Positions 42,010 to 51,534 of a DNA stretch of 64,000 nucleotides are shown piece after piece. Source of the stretch: Pacificimonas sp963710205 (GTDB lineage Bacteria; Pseudomonadota; Alphaproteobacteria; Sphingomonadales; Sphingomonadaceae); NCBI GenBank assembly GCA_963710205.1, contig CAVPZG010000006.1, positions 310,001-374,000 on the forward strand. Reading direction: 5' to 3'. Numbering within the stretch: the first letter of the stretch is position 1; each line of letters starts with the position of its first letter. The notes under the pieces are model-generated. The model was not told the DNA's origin and did not search any database. It saw nothing but the letters and a program-made list of their open reading frames with translations. The position numbers and the translations under genes are program-made.

Positions 42010-43443
42010 TCAGTCGTTGCCGGACAGGTTGCCGATGCCATGACGGTGCAGTTTCGAATAGAGACTCTGTCGGCTAAGGCCGAGAATCTCGGCAGCCGAT
42101 GCGCGATTGTCCGACGTATGCTCCAGCGCCGCCTCGATGCACATCCGTTCGATCAGGTCCGTACTTTCGCGCACGATTTCCTTCAGGGGTTTTCTGCCCA
42201 CCAGTTCCGCCAGCTGATCGACTGAACGCGGCAATTCCCGTTCCATTGCGGTCAGGTCGCGTTCGCGCCGCCCGATCACACGGACGGAATAGCCAAAAAG
42301 CGGCTGGTCGCGTTCCACCATGATGGCGGAAATCTCAACCGGCTCCTCGCCGCCGTTCAGATCCTTGACGACGGAACTGAAATTGCGGACATTCTCATGC
42401 TCGCGAAGCTGTTTCTTCAGAAGACCGAGGTCGACTTCAGGCCGTCCTATGAATCTCGTCAGGGAAACGCCCGCCAGTTGCTCCACTGACCCGGCCTGCA
42501 CCAGCTCGGCAAAGGCGCGGTTCGCGACGATGACATCATGCTTCTCGTCCGTCAGGACGAAGGCGTCGGGCATTTTCTCAACGACGTCGAGAACATAGCG
42601 GTCCGATGGTTTGCCCGGCATTTCGTGCAGCCCGTCATCCAGGTTGATCAGCCAGAACCGCTTGCCGGACTGCCGGAAGGACGAGAAGCTGAGGCGGACA
42701 TTGTCGGTGCCGCCGGCCAGAAGGACTTCGACAGGATCGGCCACATCGCGGACGGACGCGGCGCCGATATGGGCGACCAGCCTGTCCCGCGACGATTCCT
42801 CGACCAGGGCGGAGAGCGATGCCCCTTCAAGGCGTCCGGGTGCGACGTCGATCAGCGTGTACATCGCCCGGTTGGCCTGCTGGACGCGCAGGCTGTCGGC
42901 ATCGACGATCAGGACCGGGTAGGGAATATTGTCGAACAGCAGGCGATAGCGCGTCTCCGTCTGCCGCAGGCTTAGATAGTCGCGCTCAAGCGACTGCTGC
43001 GTTCTCAGAAGTCGCTGCTGCAGTTTGGAAATGGCGCGCAGATCCTGGCCGACGGCGATGGCCGACGACCCGTGCTCAGGACGGAACACCCTGTATTTGA
43101 CCGGAACATCCATGCCGTCATGGCGATGGTTGACCTGCTTCCATACCGGCTTCGAACCCTGCCGCCGGTCAAGCAGACGCTCGATCTTCGGCCTGCTTTC
43201 AACGGTGACGGTGTCCACCCATTTCTTGCCGATCCACTGCGCGGCAAGGCTGTGATCATTGTTGTTGTGGGCGACGTCGCGGACGATCTGGTTCTCGTCG
43301 ATGGCGATCATGAAATCGCTGACGCTGCAGGCGAGCTCGATGAAATCGGCCTTGCCAAACCCGTCGAACATGGCGTCAGGATCGCTAAAGGGTATCCTGC
43401 CATCTTCCGGGGATCGCATGTCCATCGCGCCGTCCAGAATCAC
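42010..43443 (-). CDS. ppsR: Photosynthesis repressor PpsR (CrtJ)
   Basis: 477 residues from GTG 43441-43443, overlapping the ppaA stop (GTGA). PAS domains fill the first 400 residues with a Gln/Leu-rich coiled segment near 145-175 (QQRLLRTQQSLERDYLSLRQ). A Fis-type helix-turn-helix closes the protein (DNRASAAEILGLSRQSLYSKL). It represses bch, crt and light-harvesting genes in oxygen by binding TGT-N12-ACA boxes, four regions of which are visible in this window. Only two cysteines occur: Cys39 and Cys435, the latter in the DNA-binding domain where family members have their redox cysteine. The partner cysteine between the PAS domains is missing. Confidence 0.95.
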   Translation of the reverse strand: MILDGAMDMRSPEDGRIPFSDPDAMFDGFGKADFIELACSVSDFMIAIDENQIVRDVAHNNNDHSLAAQWIGKKWVDTVTVESRPKIERLLDRRQGSKPVWKQVNHRHDGMDVPVKYRVFRPEHGSSAIAVGQDLRAISKLQQRLLRTQQSLERDYLSLRQTETRYRLLFDNIPYPVLIVDADSLRVQQANRAMYTLIDVAPGRLEGASLSALVEESSRDRLVAHIGAASVRDVADPVEVLLAGGTDNVRLSFSSFRQSGKRFWLINLDDGLHEMPGKPSDRYVLDVVEKMPDAFVLTDEKHDVIVANRAFAELVQAGSVEQLAGVSLTRFIGRPEVDLGLLKKQLREHENVRNFSSVVKDLNGGEEPVEISAIMVERDQPLFGYSVRVIGRRERDLTAMERELPRSVDQLAELVGRKPLKEIVRESTDLIERMCIEAALEHTSDNRASAAEILGLSRQSLYSKLHRHGIGNLSGND

Positions 43444-44384
43444 AGCGGCTTCGCGCGTAGCGACGCCTCCAGCGGAACCAGGCGGTCAGCGATCTTGACC
43501 GCACTGCGCGCATCGGCGGCCGTGCCGTCTGCACCGCAGAAATCGACAAGTTCAGGCTGTTCTACGATGACGCGACCGCCGATCATGACACGGATTCCCG
43601 GGTTGTTGGAAACGGACCTGATCGTATTCACAAGCCCGGAGAGCGCTGCCCTAGGGCAGTCGTTGGTGACGGTCAATCCAACCAGGTCATAGTGCCGATC
43701 GGCAAAGATCCCGACCAGTTCGGACTCCGTGGGCTCCATCAGAACCTGGGTTTCCCAGCCCTCGCGCTGGAAACACTCAGAGATCATCAGTGTCCCCAGG
43801 CTGTGCTGCTCACCGGGCATGGTGGAAAACAGCGCCGACCGCTGCCCCTGTCCGGGCACGGGTGCGGGCGGAATGCGAAGCGTCAGTTCGCGCAGCACCT
43901 CCTGGATGCGCCACAGCGCCATGGTGACGTCGACAAAGTCGAGCCTGTCTTCTTCCCACAATATGCCAAGATGCCTTGCCGCGGGGGCAAGCAGGTCGAC
44001 AAAAATGCCGTCCACCGAACTGCCCGTGGCAAGGCAGTTGTCGACGAAATCGAGGAGGCCGCAGGCTTCGCCCTCAGAGGACAGCCGTGTGAATTCAGCG
44101 ACATCCGCGTCCGAGATGGGGCGTCTCCGCGCCGTTCCCACCGTCTCCGCCAGTCCCTGCTCGCCGTAACGGTTGCGGGGATTGTCCACGTCGGCAATCA
44201 GTTTTGGAATAACCAGATTTTCGATGACCACCGACAGGTTGCGCGCGTTCCGCTCCTGTATGTCCGCGTCCACCCCCCCGGAGTTGTCACCGGCCTGATA
44301 CGTGCCAGGATCGAATTTCCTGAGTATTTCGCGCCAGTCGTGAATCCGCGAGCGCAGTTCGGGTATCCCGAAAACAGAAGCCAT
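43440..44384 (-). CDS. ppaA: B12-binding photoreceptor/regulator PpaA (AerR)
   Basis: 314 residues from ATG 44382-44384, with GGGGAGAG about 8 bases upstream. The N-terminal half is variable. The C-terminal half is a cobalamin-binding-like SCHIC domain with GEQHSLGTLM, where His194 is the probable cobalt ligand, then VGLTVTNDCP and VMIGGRVI. AerR/PpaA antagonises PpsR/CrtJ in response to light and B12. Gene order ppaA-ppsR with an overlap matches other purple bacteria. It shares its promoter region with bchF. Confidence 0.92.
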   Translation of the reverse strand: MASVFGIPELRSRIHDWREILRKFDPGTYQAGDNSGGVDADIQERNARNLSVVIENLVIPKLIADVDNPRNRYGEQGLAETVGTARRRPISDADVAEFTRLSSEGEACGLLDFVDNCLATGSSVDGIFVDLLAPAARHLGILWEEDRLDFVDVTMALWRIQEVLRELTLRIPPAPVPGQGQRSALFSTMPGEQHSLGTLMISECFQREGWETQVLMEPTESELVGIFADRHYDLVGLTVTNDCPRAALSGLVNTIRSVSNNPGIRVMIGGRVIVEQPELVDFCGADGTAADARSAVKIADRLVPLEASLRAKPL

Positions 44385-44498
44385 TGTCAGACTCTCCCCA
44401 GTCTGGTCGGCGTGGCATAACGTCGGCCATTTGCGCACGTCCCCCCGAGTGCACGGCAAAAGGGCTACATCGATTCGCGGCCTTTTGCAATCCGACCC

Positions 44499-44532
44499 TG
44501 TCAATTTAATTGGACGTCCAAAATACTTGACA
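44499..44532. promoter_or_regulatory. Fused pair of PpsR-type boxes between ppaA and bchF
   Basis: TGTCAATTTAATTGGACG (44499-44516) and CGTCCAAAATACTTGACA (44515-44532) each miss the TGT-N12-ACA consensus by one base. They share two bases at the centre of the palindrome TTGGACGTCCAA. The region separates divergent ppaA and bchF and overlaps the bchF -35. Confidence 0.72.
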
Positions 44533-44556
44533 CTTCGCGCCCGGCAGTCCTAACCT
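44527..44556 (+). promoter_or_regulatory. Candidate promoter of the bchF operon
   Basis: A consensus -35 TTGACA (44527-44532) is followed after 17-18 bases by CTAACCT as a poor -10 (44550-44556). The -35 is part of the second PpsR-type box, so repressor binding would exclude RNA polymerase. It would drive bchFNBHLM-lhaA-puhABC and beyond. Confidence 0.6.
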
Positions 44557-44658
44557 CGGCACTCATTTGGGACGGGAGAGGTCCAGCTGTCTGTCGGGGG
44601 ATCCATCGGTTTCGCAGCCGCAATCGCCAAACCGCCTTCCGGGGCAGGGACTCCGGCT

Positions 44659-45129
44659 TTGCGCCCGCTTTACACCCCCGCGCAGCGTGAGCGGCGGGAT
44701 GCCTCGGTCTGGACTCTCGTTCAGGGTATATTGGCCCCCGTCCAGTTCCTGATCTTCGCCGTCAGCCTGGTGCTCGTCGCCCGCTTTCTCATCACGGGCG
44801 CGGGCGAGTTGGCGGCGGAAATCTCCGTTCTCTGCAAGACCCTCGCGCTGTACGCGATCATGGTGACCGGCTCGATCTGGGAAAAGGCGGTTTTCGGCAA
44901 ATGGCTGTTCGCCCGCGCCTTCTTCTGGGAGGACGTGTTCAGCATGGTCGTTCTCGCCCTGCACACGGCCTATCTGGTCATGCTGTTCTCCGAACTCGGC
45001 ACGGCGCAGGAGCGTCTCTACCTCGCCCTCGCGGCCTATGCGGCCTATGTGATCAACGCCGGCCAGTTCCTCTGGAAACTCCGCATGGCGCGCCTTCAGG
45101 GGAACGCCGGGGCAGGGGTGCCCGCATGA
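44659..45129 (+). CDS. bchF: 3-vinyl bacteriochlorophyllide hydratase BchF
   Basis: 156 residues from TTG 44659, with AGGGA 8 bases upstream. It begins at RPLYTPAQRERRDASVWTLVQGILAPVQFL, the family's standard N-terminus (first 20: RPLYTPAQRERRDASVWTLV). The frame stays open to about 44569 without an ATG, GTG or TTG, so a longer product from CTG 44587 is possible. Four hydrophobic segments are present. BchF hydrates the C3 vinyl group to hydroxyethyl. Its stop overlaps the bchN start. Confidence 0.93.
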   Translation: MRPLYTPAQRERRDASVWTLVQGILAPVQFLIFAVSLVLVARFLITGAGELAAEISVLCKTLALYAIMVTGSIWEKAVFGKWLFARAFFWEDVFSMVVLALHTAYLVMLFSELGTAQERLYLALAAYAAYVINAGQFLWKLRMARLQGNAGAGVPA

Positions 45130-46403
45130 ACGCGCCCGTCACGCTCGCGGCGACCACCGATTGCGCTCCGGTTCTGAAGGAACGCGGCCAGCGCGAAGTC
45201 TTTTGCGGCCTGACCGGCATCATCTGGCTGCACCGCAAGATGCAGGACGCCTTCTTCCTCGTCGTCGGCTCGCGCACCTGCGCCCACCTCATCCAGTCCG
45301 CCGCGGGCGTGATGATTTTCGCGGAGCCGCGCTTCGCCACCGCCATCATGGAGGAACGCGACCTCGCCGGCCTTGCCGATGCGAATGAGGAACTCGACCG
45401 CATCGCCGACCAGCTTCTGGCGCGCCGCCCGGAAATCAAGACGCTGTTTCTTGTCGGCAGCTGCCCGTCCGAGGTGATCAAGCTCGACCTTGCCAAGGCG
45501 GCGCAGCGCCTCGGTGCCAAGCACGCGCCGAATGTCCGCATCCTCAATTATTCCGGCAGCGGCATCGAAACGACCTTCACCGAAGGGGAGGACGCCTGCC
45601 TCGCCTCGCTGGTTCCCGTCATGCCCGTGCTCCCCGCCGATGCCGAACCCAATCTGGTCATCGTCGGTTCGCTGCCCGACATCGTCGAGGACCAGTTTCG
45701 CCGTCTGTTCGCGGAAATCGGCATCGACAATGTCGCCAGCCTGCCAGAGCGCGCCGTCGCGAACCTGCCCGGTGTCGGCGGCAATACCCGCTACCTCCTC
45801 GCACAGCCCTTCCTTGGCGCCACCGCGCAGGAGCTCGACAAGCGCGGCGCGAAGCGCGTCCAGGCGCTGTTTCCCCTTGGCGTTGACGGCACGACCGACT
45901 GGCTCCATGCCGCCGCTGCCGAATTCGGCATCGATCCGGCGCATGTGGACCGCGTGATCGCGCCCTATCAGGAGCGTGCGCGGCGTGCGCTCGGCCACTA
46001 TCGTGAACAGCTGTCCGGCAAGTCGATCTTCTTCATGCCCGATTCCCAGCTTGAGGTGCCGCTCGCGCGCTTTCTGGCGGCGGAACTCGGCATGGTCCTG
46101 ACGGAGGTCGGAACGCCTTATCTCCACCGCGCGCATCTGGCGCAGGAACTCGCGGCGCTGCCCGCCAATGTCCTCCTCAGCGAGGGGCAGGACGTCGAGA
46201 AACAGCTTGACCGCGTCCGCGCGGCACAGCCGGACCTGACGGTCTGCGGCCTCGGTCTCGCCAATCCGCTGGAGGCCGAGGGGCTGTCGACGAAATGGGC
46301 CATCGAGCTTGTCTTCTCCCCCATCCATGGTTTCGATCAGGCCGGCGATCTGGCTGAACTCTTCGCCCGCCCGCTCCGCCGCCGTGACGTGCTGAGGGTA
46401 TAG
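45126..46403 (+). CDS. bchN: Dark protochlorophyllide reductase subunit BchN
   Basis: 425 residues, ATGA overlap with bchF. NifD-like, with the three cluster cysteines in REVFCGLTG, VGSRTCAHLIQSAAGV and FLVGSCPSEVI. With BchB (which supplies Asp36) it holds the [4Fe-4S] cluster that reduces ring D of protochlorophyllide without light. The enzyme is oxygen-sensitive, notable in a presumably aerobic phototroph. Confidence 0.97.
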   Translation: MNAPVTLAATTDCAPVLKERGQREVFCGLTGIIWLHRKMQDAFFLVVGSRTCAHLIQSAAGVMIFAEPRFATAIMEERDLAGLADANEELDRIADQLLARRPEIKTLFLVGSCPSEVIKLDLAKAAQRLGAKHAPNVRILNYSGSGIETTFTEGEDACLASLVPVMPVLPADAEPNLVIVGSLPDIVEDQFRRLFAEIGIDNVASLPERAVANLPGVGGNTRYLLAQPFLGATAQELDKRGAKRVQALFPLGVDGTTDWLHAAAAEFGIDPAHVDRVIAPYQERARRALGHYREQLSGKSIFFMPDSQLEVPLARFLAAELGMVLTEVGTPYLHRAHLAQELAALPANVLLSEGQDVEKQLDRVRAAQPDLTVCGLGLANPLEAEGLSTKWAIELVFSPIHGFDQAGDLAELFARPLRRRDVLRV

Positions 46404-46405
46404 GG

Positions 46406-47944
46406 ATGCAGCTCGCCGTCTGGACATATGAAGGCCCGCCGCATGTCGGTGCGATGCGTGTCGCGACGGCGATGGAGGGCATTCACTACCTCCTGCACTC
46501 GCCGCAGGGCGATACCTATGCCGATCTCCTGTTCACGATGATCGAGCGGCGCGCCAAACGTCCGCCCGTCACCTACACCACGTTCCAGGCGCGCGATCTT
46601 GGCAAGGACACATCGCAGCTTTTTCAGGATGCGGCGCTCGATGTGGTGGAACGCTTCCGGCCCGACGCCCTGCTGGTCGGCGCGTCCTGCACGGCGGAGC
46701 TGATCCAGGATGATCCGGCGGGCCTCGTCGAGAAAATGGGGCTGCCAATTCCCGTCATCCCGCTTGAACTGCCCAGCTACCAGCGCAAGGAACACTGGGG
46801 CGCGGCGGAAACCTTCTACCAGATCGTCCGCACCTTGTCGGACAAGAGCCGCACGGCGTCGGACCCTTCCGGACGCCGCCCGCGCGCGAACCTCCTTGGC
46901 CCGACGGCGCTCGGTTTTCGCCACCGCGACGACATCATCGAGATCACCGGCCTGCTGGCAAGGCTTGGCGTGGACGTCAACGTTACCGCACCGCTCGGCG
47001 CGAACGCGGCCGACATCGCCCGTCTTGGCGAGGCCGATTTCAACATTGTCATGTATCCCGAAACGGGTGATCTGGCGGCGGACTATCTGAAACGCGAATT
47101 CGGCCAGCCGGCGGTCCGCACGGTTCCCATTGGCGTCGGCGCGACGCGGGATTTCATTAAAGAGGTTGCGAACGTCGCCGGTGTCGACCCCGAACCCATG
47201 CTGGCCGACGGGCTTTCCCGTCTTTCCTGGTGGAGCCGGTCGGTCGATTCCAATTATCTGACGGGAAAGCGCGTCTTCATTTTTGGCGACGGTACGCACG
47301 CCGTGGCCGCCGCGCGCATCGCGCATGAGGAACTCGGATTCAGGGTCGTCGGCCTCGGCTGCTACAACCGCGAATACGCCCGCGGCGTTCGAGACGCGGC
47401 AAGGCGCTACGGCGTCGAACCGCTGATTACCGACGATCATCTGGCGGTCGAGCAGGCCATTGCCGACGCGCAGCCCGAACTGGTGCTCGGCACGCAGATG
47501 GAACGGCATATCGCCAAACGGCTCGGCATGCCCTGCGCCGTCATTTCCTCGCCCGTCCACGTGCAGGATTTCCCGGCGCGTTTCTCCCCGCACATGGGGT
47601 TCGAGGGCGCGAACGTGATCTTCGACGACTGGGTACACCCCCTGGTCATGGGCCTCGAAGAGCATTTGCTCACCATGTTCAGCGACGATTTCGAATTTGG
47701 CGGTGGTGCCGGACCTTCGCATCTTGGCCCCGGCCACCATGCGCCCGCCGCCGCGCCGCCGCTTACGCCCGCGAATGACGGGGCTGCCGTCTGGAGCGAC
47801 GAAGCCGAGCGCGAGTTGAAGAAGATCCCCTTCTTCGTGCGCGGCAAGGCGCGGAAGAACACGGAAAGCTTCGCCGCCGACCAGGGCGTGACGACGATCG
47901 AACTCGAAACCCTGTACGAGGCAAAGGCGCATTATGCCCGCTGA
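46406..47944 (+). CDS. bchB: Dark protochlorophyllide reductase subunit BchB
   Basis: 512 residues, 2 bases after bchN. NifK-like, with Asp36 (in SPQGDTYADLL) as the unusual aspartate ligand of the catalytic cluster and Cys in LVGASCTAELI. The C-terminal BchB domain (ERELKKIPFFVRGKARKNTE) is complete. Its 3' end overlaps bchH by 11 bases. Confidence 0.97.
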   Translation: MQLAVWTYEGPPHVGAMRVATAMEGIHYLLHSPQGDTYADLLFTMIERRAKRPPVTYTTFQARDLGKDTSQLFQDAALDVVERFRPDALLVGASCTAELIQDDPAGLVEKMGLPIPVIPLELPSYQRKEHWGAAETFYQIVRTLSDKSRTASDPSGRRPRANLLGPTALGFRHRDDIIEITGLLARLGVDVNVTAPLGANAADIARLGEADFNIVMYPETGDLAADYLKREFGQPAVRTVPIGVGATRDFIKEVANVAGVDPEPMLADGLSRLSWWSRSVDSNYLTGKRVFIFGDGTHAVAAARIAHEELGFRVVGLGCYNREYARGVRDAARRYGVEPLITDDHLAVEQAIADAQPELVLGTQMERHIAKRLGMPCAVISSPVHVQDFPARFSPHMGFEGANVIFDDWVHPLVMGLEEHLLTMFSDDFEFGGGAGPSHLGPGHHAPAAAPPLTPANDGAAVWSDEAERELKKIPFFVRGKARKNTESFAADQGVTTIELETLYEAKAHYAR

Positions 47945-50900
47945 CGCAGCCCCCGCCGTCCGCGTCGTCATCGCGACGCTCGACAACCACCTCGCCAGCG
48001 CGGTCGAGCGTGCCAACGCGCGTCTTGCGAAGGACAATATCAGCATCGGTCTCTATGCCGCGTCGGACTGGGACCGCGATGCCGCCGTCCTTGACCGCGC
48101 GAAGGCCGACATCGCCCGCGCCGACATCATCATCGCGACCATGCTGTTCCTTGAGGATCATGTTCGCGCCATCCATCCTGCGCTGCTGGCAAGGCGCGAC
48201 GACTGCGACGCCATGGTCGGCCTGATGTCGGCGGCCGACATCGTGAAACTGACCCGGCTTGGCAATTACAGCATGGACAAGCCTGCCAGGGGGCCGCTGG
48301 CACTCCTGAAGAAACTGCGCGGCTCGAAAAAGGCCGGTGGCAGTTCAGGCGCTGGCCAGATGCGGATGCTGCGCCGCCTGCCAAAGATCCTGCGGTTTGT
48401 GCCGGGGGCCGCGCAGGATGTCCGGCAATATTTCCTGACCATGCAATATTGGCTCGCCGGGTCGGACGACAACGTCGTCGACATGGTCCGCGCGTTGATT
48501 GACCGCTACGCGACGGGCGCCCGCGCGGGCCTGCGGGGCCAGATGGCGGCAACGCCGCCGCGCGAATATCCCGAAGTCGGCGTCTATCACCCCGACATGA
48601 AGGGCCGCATGAGCGAGGATGCGGGCGATCTGCCCAGCGTCCGCAAGCCATGCGGAACCGTCGGTGTGCTGATGCTGCGCTCCTACCTCCTTGGCCGCGA
48701 CACCGGCCATTATGACGGCATGATCGAAACGCTGGAAGCGCGCGGGCTGAAGGTCATCCCGGCCTTTGCAAATGGCCTCGATTCGCGCCCGGCCATCGAC
48801 CGGTATTTCCTTCGGGATGGACAGGCCTGCGTCGATGCCGTCATCAACCTGACCGGCTTCTCCCTGGTCGGCGGCCCGGCCTATAACGACGTGGATGCCG
48901 CCGTCGAAACCCTGACCGCGCTCGATGTGCCTTATGTCGCCGCCCATCCCATCGAGTTTCAGTCGCTTGAGGCATGGGGCGCGGGCCGGCAGGGCCTGCT
49001 GCCCATTGAAAGCACCATGATGCTCGCCATTCCGGAACTGGACGGCGCGATTGCGCCCAGTGTCTTCGGTGGCCGTTCGGACGGATCGGCGGAGGGGTGC
49101 ACGGGCTGCGCCCGCAATTGCCGGTTCGCCACCGCGTCGGGCGTTCGCGCCATGCAAAGCTGCCCGGAACGCGCGGCGAGCCTGACCGCGAAGGTCGCCG
49201 AACTCATCGAAATGCGGCAGACCGCCGAGGCGAAGCGGAAACTCGCCATCGTCCTGTTCAATTTCCCGCCAAATGCCGGCGCCACCGGGACGGCGGCGCA
49301 TCTCGCGGTTTTCGAATCGCTGCATGCCACGCTGCTGCGCCTGCGGGACGAGGGCTATACCGTGGAGGTCCCGGCCACCGTCGACGATCTGCGCGACACC
49401 ATTCTGAAGGGCAATGCGGACACATTCGGCGCCGATGCCAATGTGGCGGCGCGGATCGCCGCCGACGACCATGTGCGGGCCGAACCGCACCTGAAGGAAA
49501 TCGAGGCGCAATGGGGCCCCGCACCCGGCCGCCAGCAAAGCGACGGCCAGAGCATTCACGTTTACGGCGCGCATTTCGGCAACGTCTTCGTCGGCGTGCA
49601 GCCAGCCTTCGGCTATGAAGGCGATCCGATGCGGCTGCTGTTCGAGGGCGGGTTTACCCCCACGCACGCCTTTTCCGCCTTCTACCGCTATATCCGGCAG
49701 GATTTCGGCGCTGACGCCTGCCTGCATTTCGGCACGCATGGCGCGCTCGAATTCATGCCTGGCAAACAGGCCGGGATGAGCGGTGACTGCTGGCCCGAAC
49801 GGCTGATCGGCGACCTGCCGAATTTCTATCTCTATGCGTCGAACAATCCCTCCGAAGGTATCATCGCAAAACGGCGTTCGGGCGCGACGCTCGTCAGCTA
49901 CCTGACGCCGCCGCTGGCGGAGGCCGGTCTGAGCAAGGGGTTTGCCGAGCTGAAAGCGCTGGTGGAACGCTACCGCATGAGCGGCGACAATGCCGACGAG
50001 CAGGCGGAACTCGGCATCATGATCGCCGATCAATGTGCCGACCTCGACATCGACGCGGGCGACCTCGGAACCTTGCCTGCGCGGCTTTACGAGATCGAGC
50101 GCGAACTGATCCCGCACGGCCTGCATGTGTTCGGCGCTCCCCTGGCGGCGGACGAGCGCGAGGGGCTGGTGAAGGCGATGCTGGAGGCCACGCCCGCGCT
50201 CGACCGCGAAACGCTGGAGGCCCGGCTTGACGCCAATGACGAAATGGGCGCGCTGATGCGCGCGCTGAACGGTTCCTATGTACAGCCTGCGCCCGGCGGT
50301 GACCTGCTGCACAATGCCGAGGTGCTGCCGACCGGCCGCAACCTGCACGGTTTCGACCCCTTCCGCCTGCCCAGCAGCTTCGCCTGCAAACAGGGCGCGG
50401 CGCAGGCGGAACAGCTTCTTGCCCGTCATGTCGAGGCCAGCGGACAGCTGCCCGAAAGCATTGCGATGGTGCTCTGGGGCACGGACAATCTGAAAAGCGA
50501 GGGCGCACAGATCGCCCAGGCGCTCGCGCTGCTTGGCGCGCGGCCCCGTTTCGACGATTATGGACGGCTGGCAGGCGCGGAGCTGATCCCGCTCGACCAG
50601 CTTGGCCGCCCGCGTATCGATGTTGTCATCACGCTGTCCGGCATCTTCCGGGATCTCCTGCCGCTGCAGACCCGCATGATTGCCGAGGCCACCTGGCTCG
50701 CCACCATCGCTGACGAGCCAGAGGACCGGAATTTCGTCCGCAAGCACAGTCTCGCGCATCAGGCGCAGCATGACTGCGACCTCGAAACCGCGAGTCTCCG
50801 GGTCTTCTCCAATGCCGAGGGCGCCTACGGTGCCAACGTCAACCAGCTGATCGACGGCGGGGCGTGGACGGACGGCGACGAACTCGCCGACATGTTCGAA

Positions 50901-51521
50901 ACGCACAAGGGCTATGCCTATGGCCGGAACGGCATGGCTGCACAGCACCGCGACCTGATGAAAAGCGAGCTGGCGGGCGTCGATCTCACCTATCAGAATC
51001 TCGAATCCGTCGAACTGGGCGTGACCGATATCGACCATTATGTCGACGGCCTTGGCGGCATGAGCAAGGCGGTCGAAAAGGCCCGCGGCACCGCCGCCCC
51101 GGTCTATGTCATCGACGCGACGCAGCGTGCCACGAAAGTGCGCACCCTCGGCGAACAGATCGACCTCGAAACGCGCACCCGCACACTCAACCCGAAATGG
51201 TATGAGGGCATGCTGAAGCACGGCTTCGAGGGTGTCCGGCATATCGAGGGCCATGTGACGAACACGATGGGCTGGTCGGCGACGACCGGCACCGTATCGC
51301 CCTGGGTCTATCAGAAGATCAGCGAGACCTTCGTCCTCGACGATGAGATGCGGGCGCGACTGGCGAAACTCAATCCGAAATCATCCGCACGCGTGGCTGA
51401 ACGGCTGCTCGAGGCGACGGAGCGCCAGCTCTGGACGCCGGATGCGGACACATTGGCGGCCCTGAAAGCCGCCTGCAACGATCTTGAGGACCGGCTCGAA
51501 GGCCTGGTCCCCGCCGAGTAA
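47934..51521 (+). CDS. bchH: Magnesium chelatase porphyrin-binding subunit BchH
   Basis: 1195 residues, full length for the family. It binds protoporphyrin IX and Mg2+ and receives the BchID motor. Recognisable parts include TMLFLEDHVRAIHPALLARR, the CTGCARNC region, FGTHGALEFMPGKQAGMSG, and GAYGANVNQLI near the C-terminal catalytic head. The start overlaps the bchB end by 11 bases. A 969-codon antisense frame across this gene is a codon-bias shadow. Confidence 0.97.
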   Translation: MPADAAPAVRVVIATLDNHLASAVERANARLAKDNISIGLYAASDWDRDAAVLDRAKADIARADIIIATMLFLEDHVRAIHPALLARRDDCDAMVGLMSAADIVKLTRLGNYSMDKPARGPLALLKKLRGSKKAGGSSGAGQMRMLRRLPKILRFVPGAAQDVRQYFLTMQYWLAGSDDNVVDMVRALIDRYATGARAGLRGQMAATPPREYPEVGVYHPDMKGRMSEDAGDLPSVRKPCGTVGVLMLRSYLLGRDTGHYDGMIETLEARGLKVIPAFANGLDSRPAIDRYFLRDGQACVDAVINLTGFSLVGGPAYNDVDAAVETLTALDVPYVAAHPIEFQSLEAWGAGRQGLLPIESTMMLAIPELDGAIAPSVFGGRSDGSAEGCTGCARNCRFATASGVRAMQSCPERAASLTAKVAELIEMRQTAEAKRKLAIVLFNFPPNAGATGTAAHLAVFESLHATLLRLRDEGYTVEVPATVDDLRDTILKGNADTFGADANVAARIAADDHVRAEPHLKEIEAQWGPAPGRQQSDGQSIHVYGAHFGNVFVGVQPAFGYEGDPMRLLFEGGFTPTHAFSAFYRYIRQDFGADACLHFGTHGALEFMPGKQAGMSGDCWPERLIGDLPNFYLYASNNPSEGIIAKRRSGATLVSYLTPPLAEAGLSKGFAELKALVERYRMSGDNADEQAELGIMIADQCADLDIDAGDLGTLPARLYEIERELIPHGLHVFGAPLAADEREGLVKAMLEATPALDRETLEARLDANDEMGALMRALNGSYVQPAPGGDLLHNAEVLPTGRNLHGFDPFRLPSSFACKQGAAQAEQLLARHVEASGQLPESIAMVLWGTDNLKSEGAQIAQALALLGARPRFDDYGRLAGAELIPLDQLGRPRIDVVITLSGIFRDLLPLQTRMIAEATWLATIADEPEDRNFVRKHSLAHQAQHDCDLETASLRVFSNAEGAYGANVNQLIDGGAWTDGDELADMFETHKGYAYGRNGMAAQHRDLMKSELAGVDLTYQNLESVELGVTDIDHYVDGLGGMSKAVEKARGTAAPVYVIDATQRATKVRTLGEQIDLETRTRTLNPKWYEGMLKHGFEGVRHIEGHVTNTMGWSATTGTVSPWVYQKISETFVLDDEMRARLAKLNPKSSARVAERLLEATERQLWTPDADTLAALKAACNDLEDRLEGLVPAE

Positions 51522-51534
51522 GGAGAGCGCAGAC

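Noticed and set aside
48345..51254. A 969-codon open frame antisense to bchH
   Set aside because: It lies wholly opposite a canonical, full-length bchH. Its Arg/His/Gly-rich composition is that of an antisense shadow in high-GC DNA, and it resembles no family.
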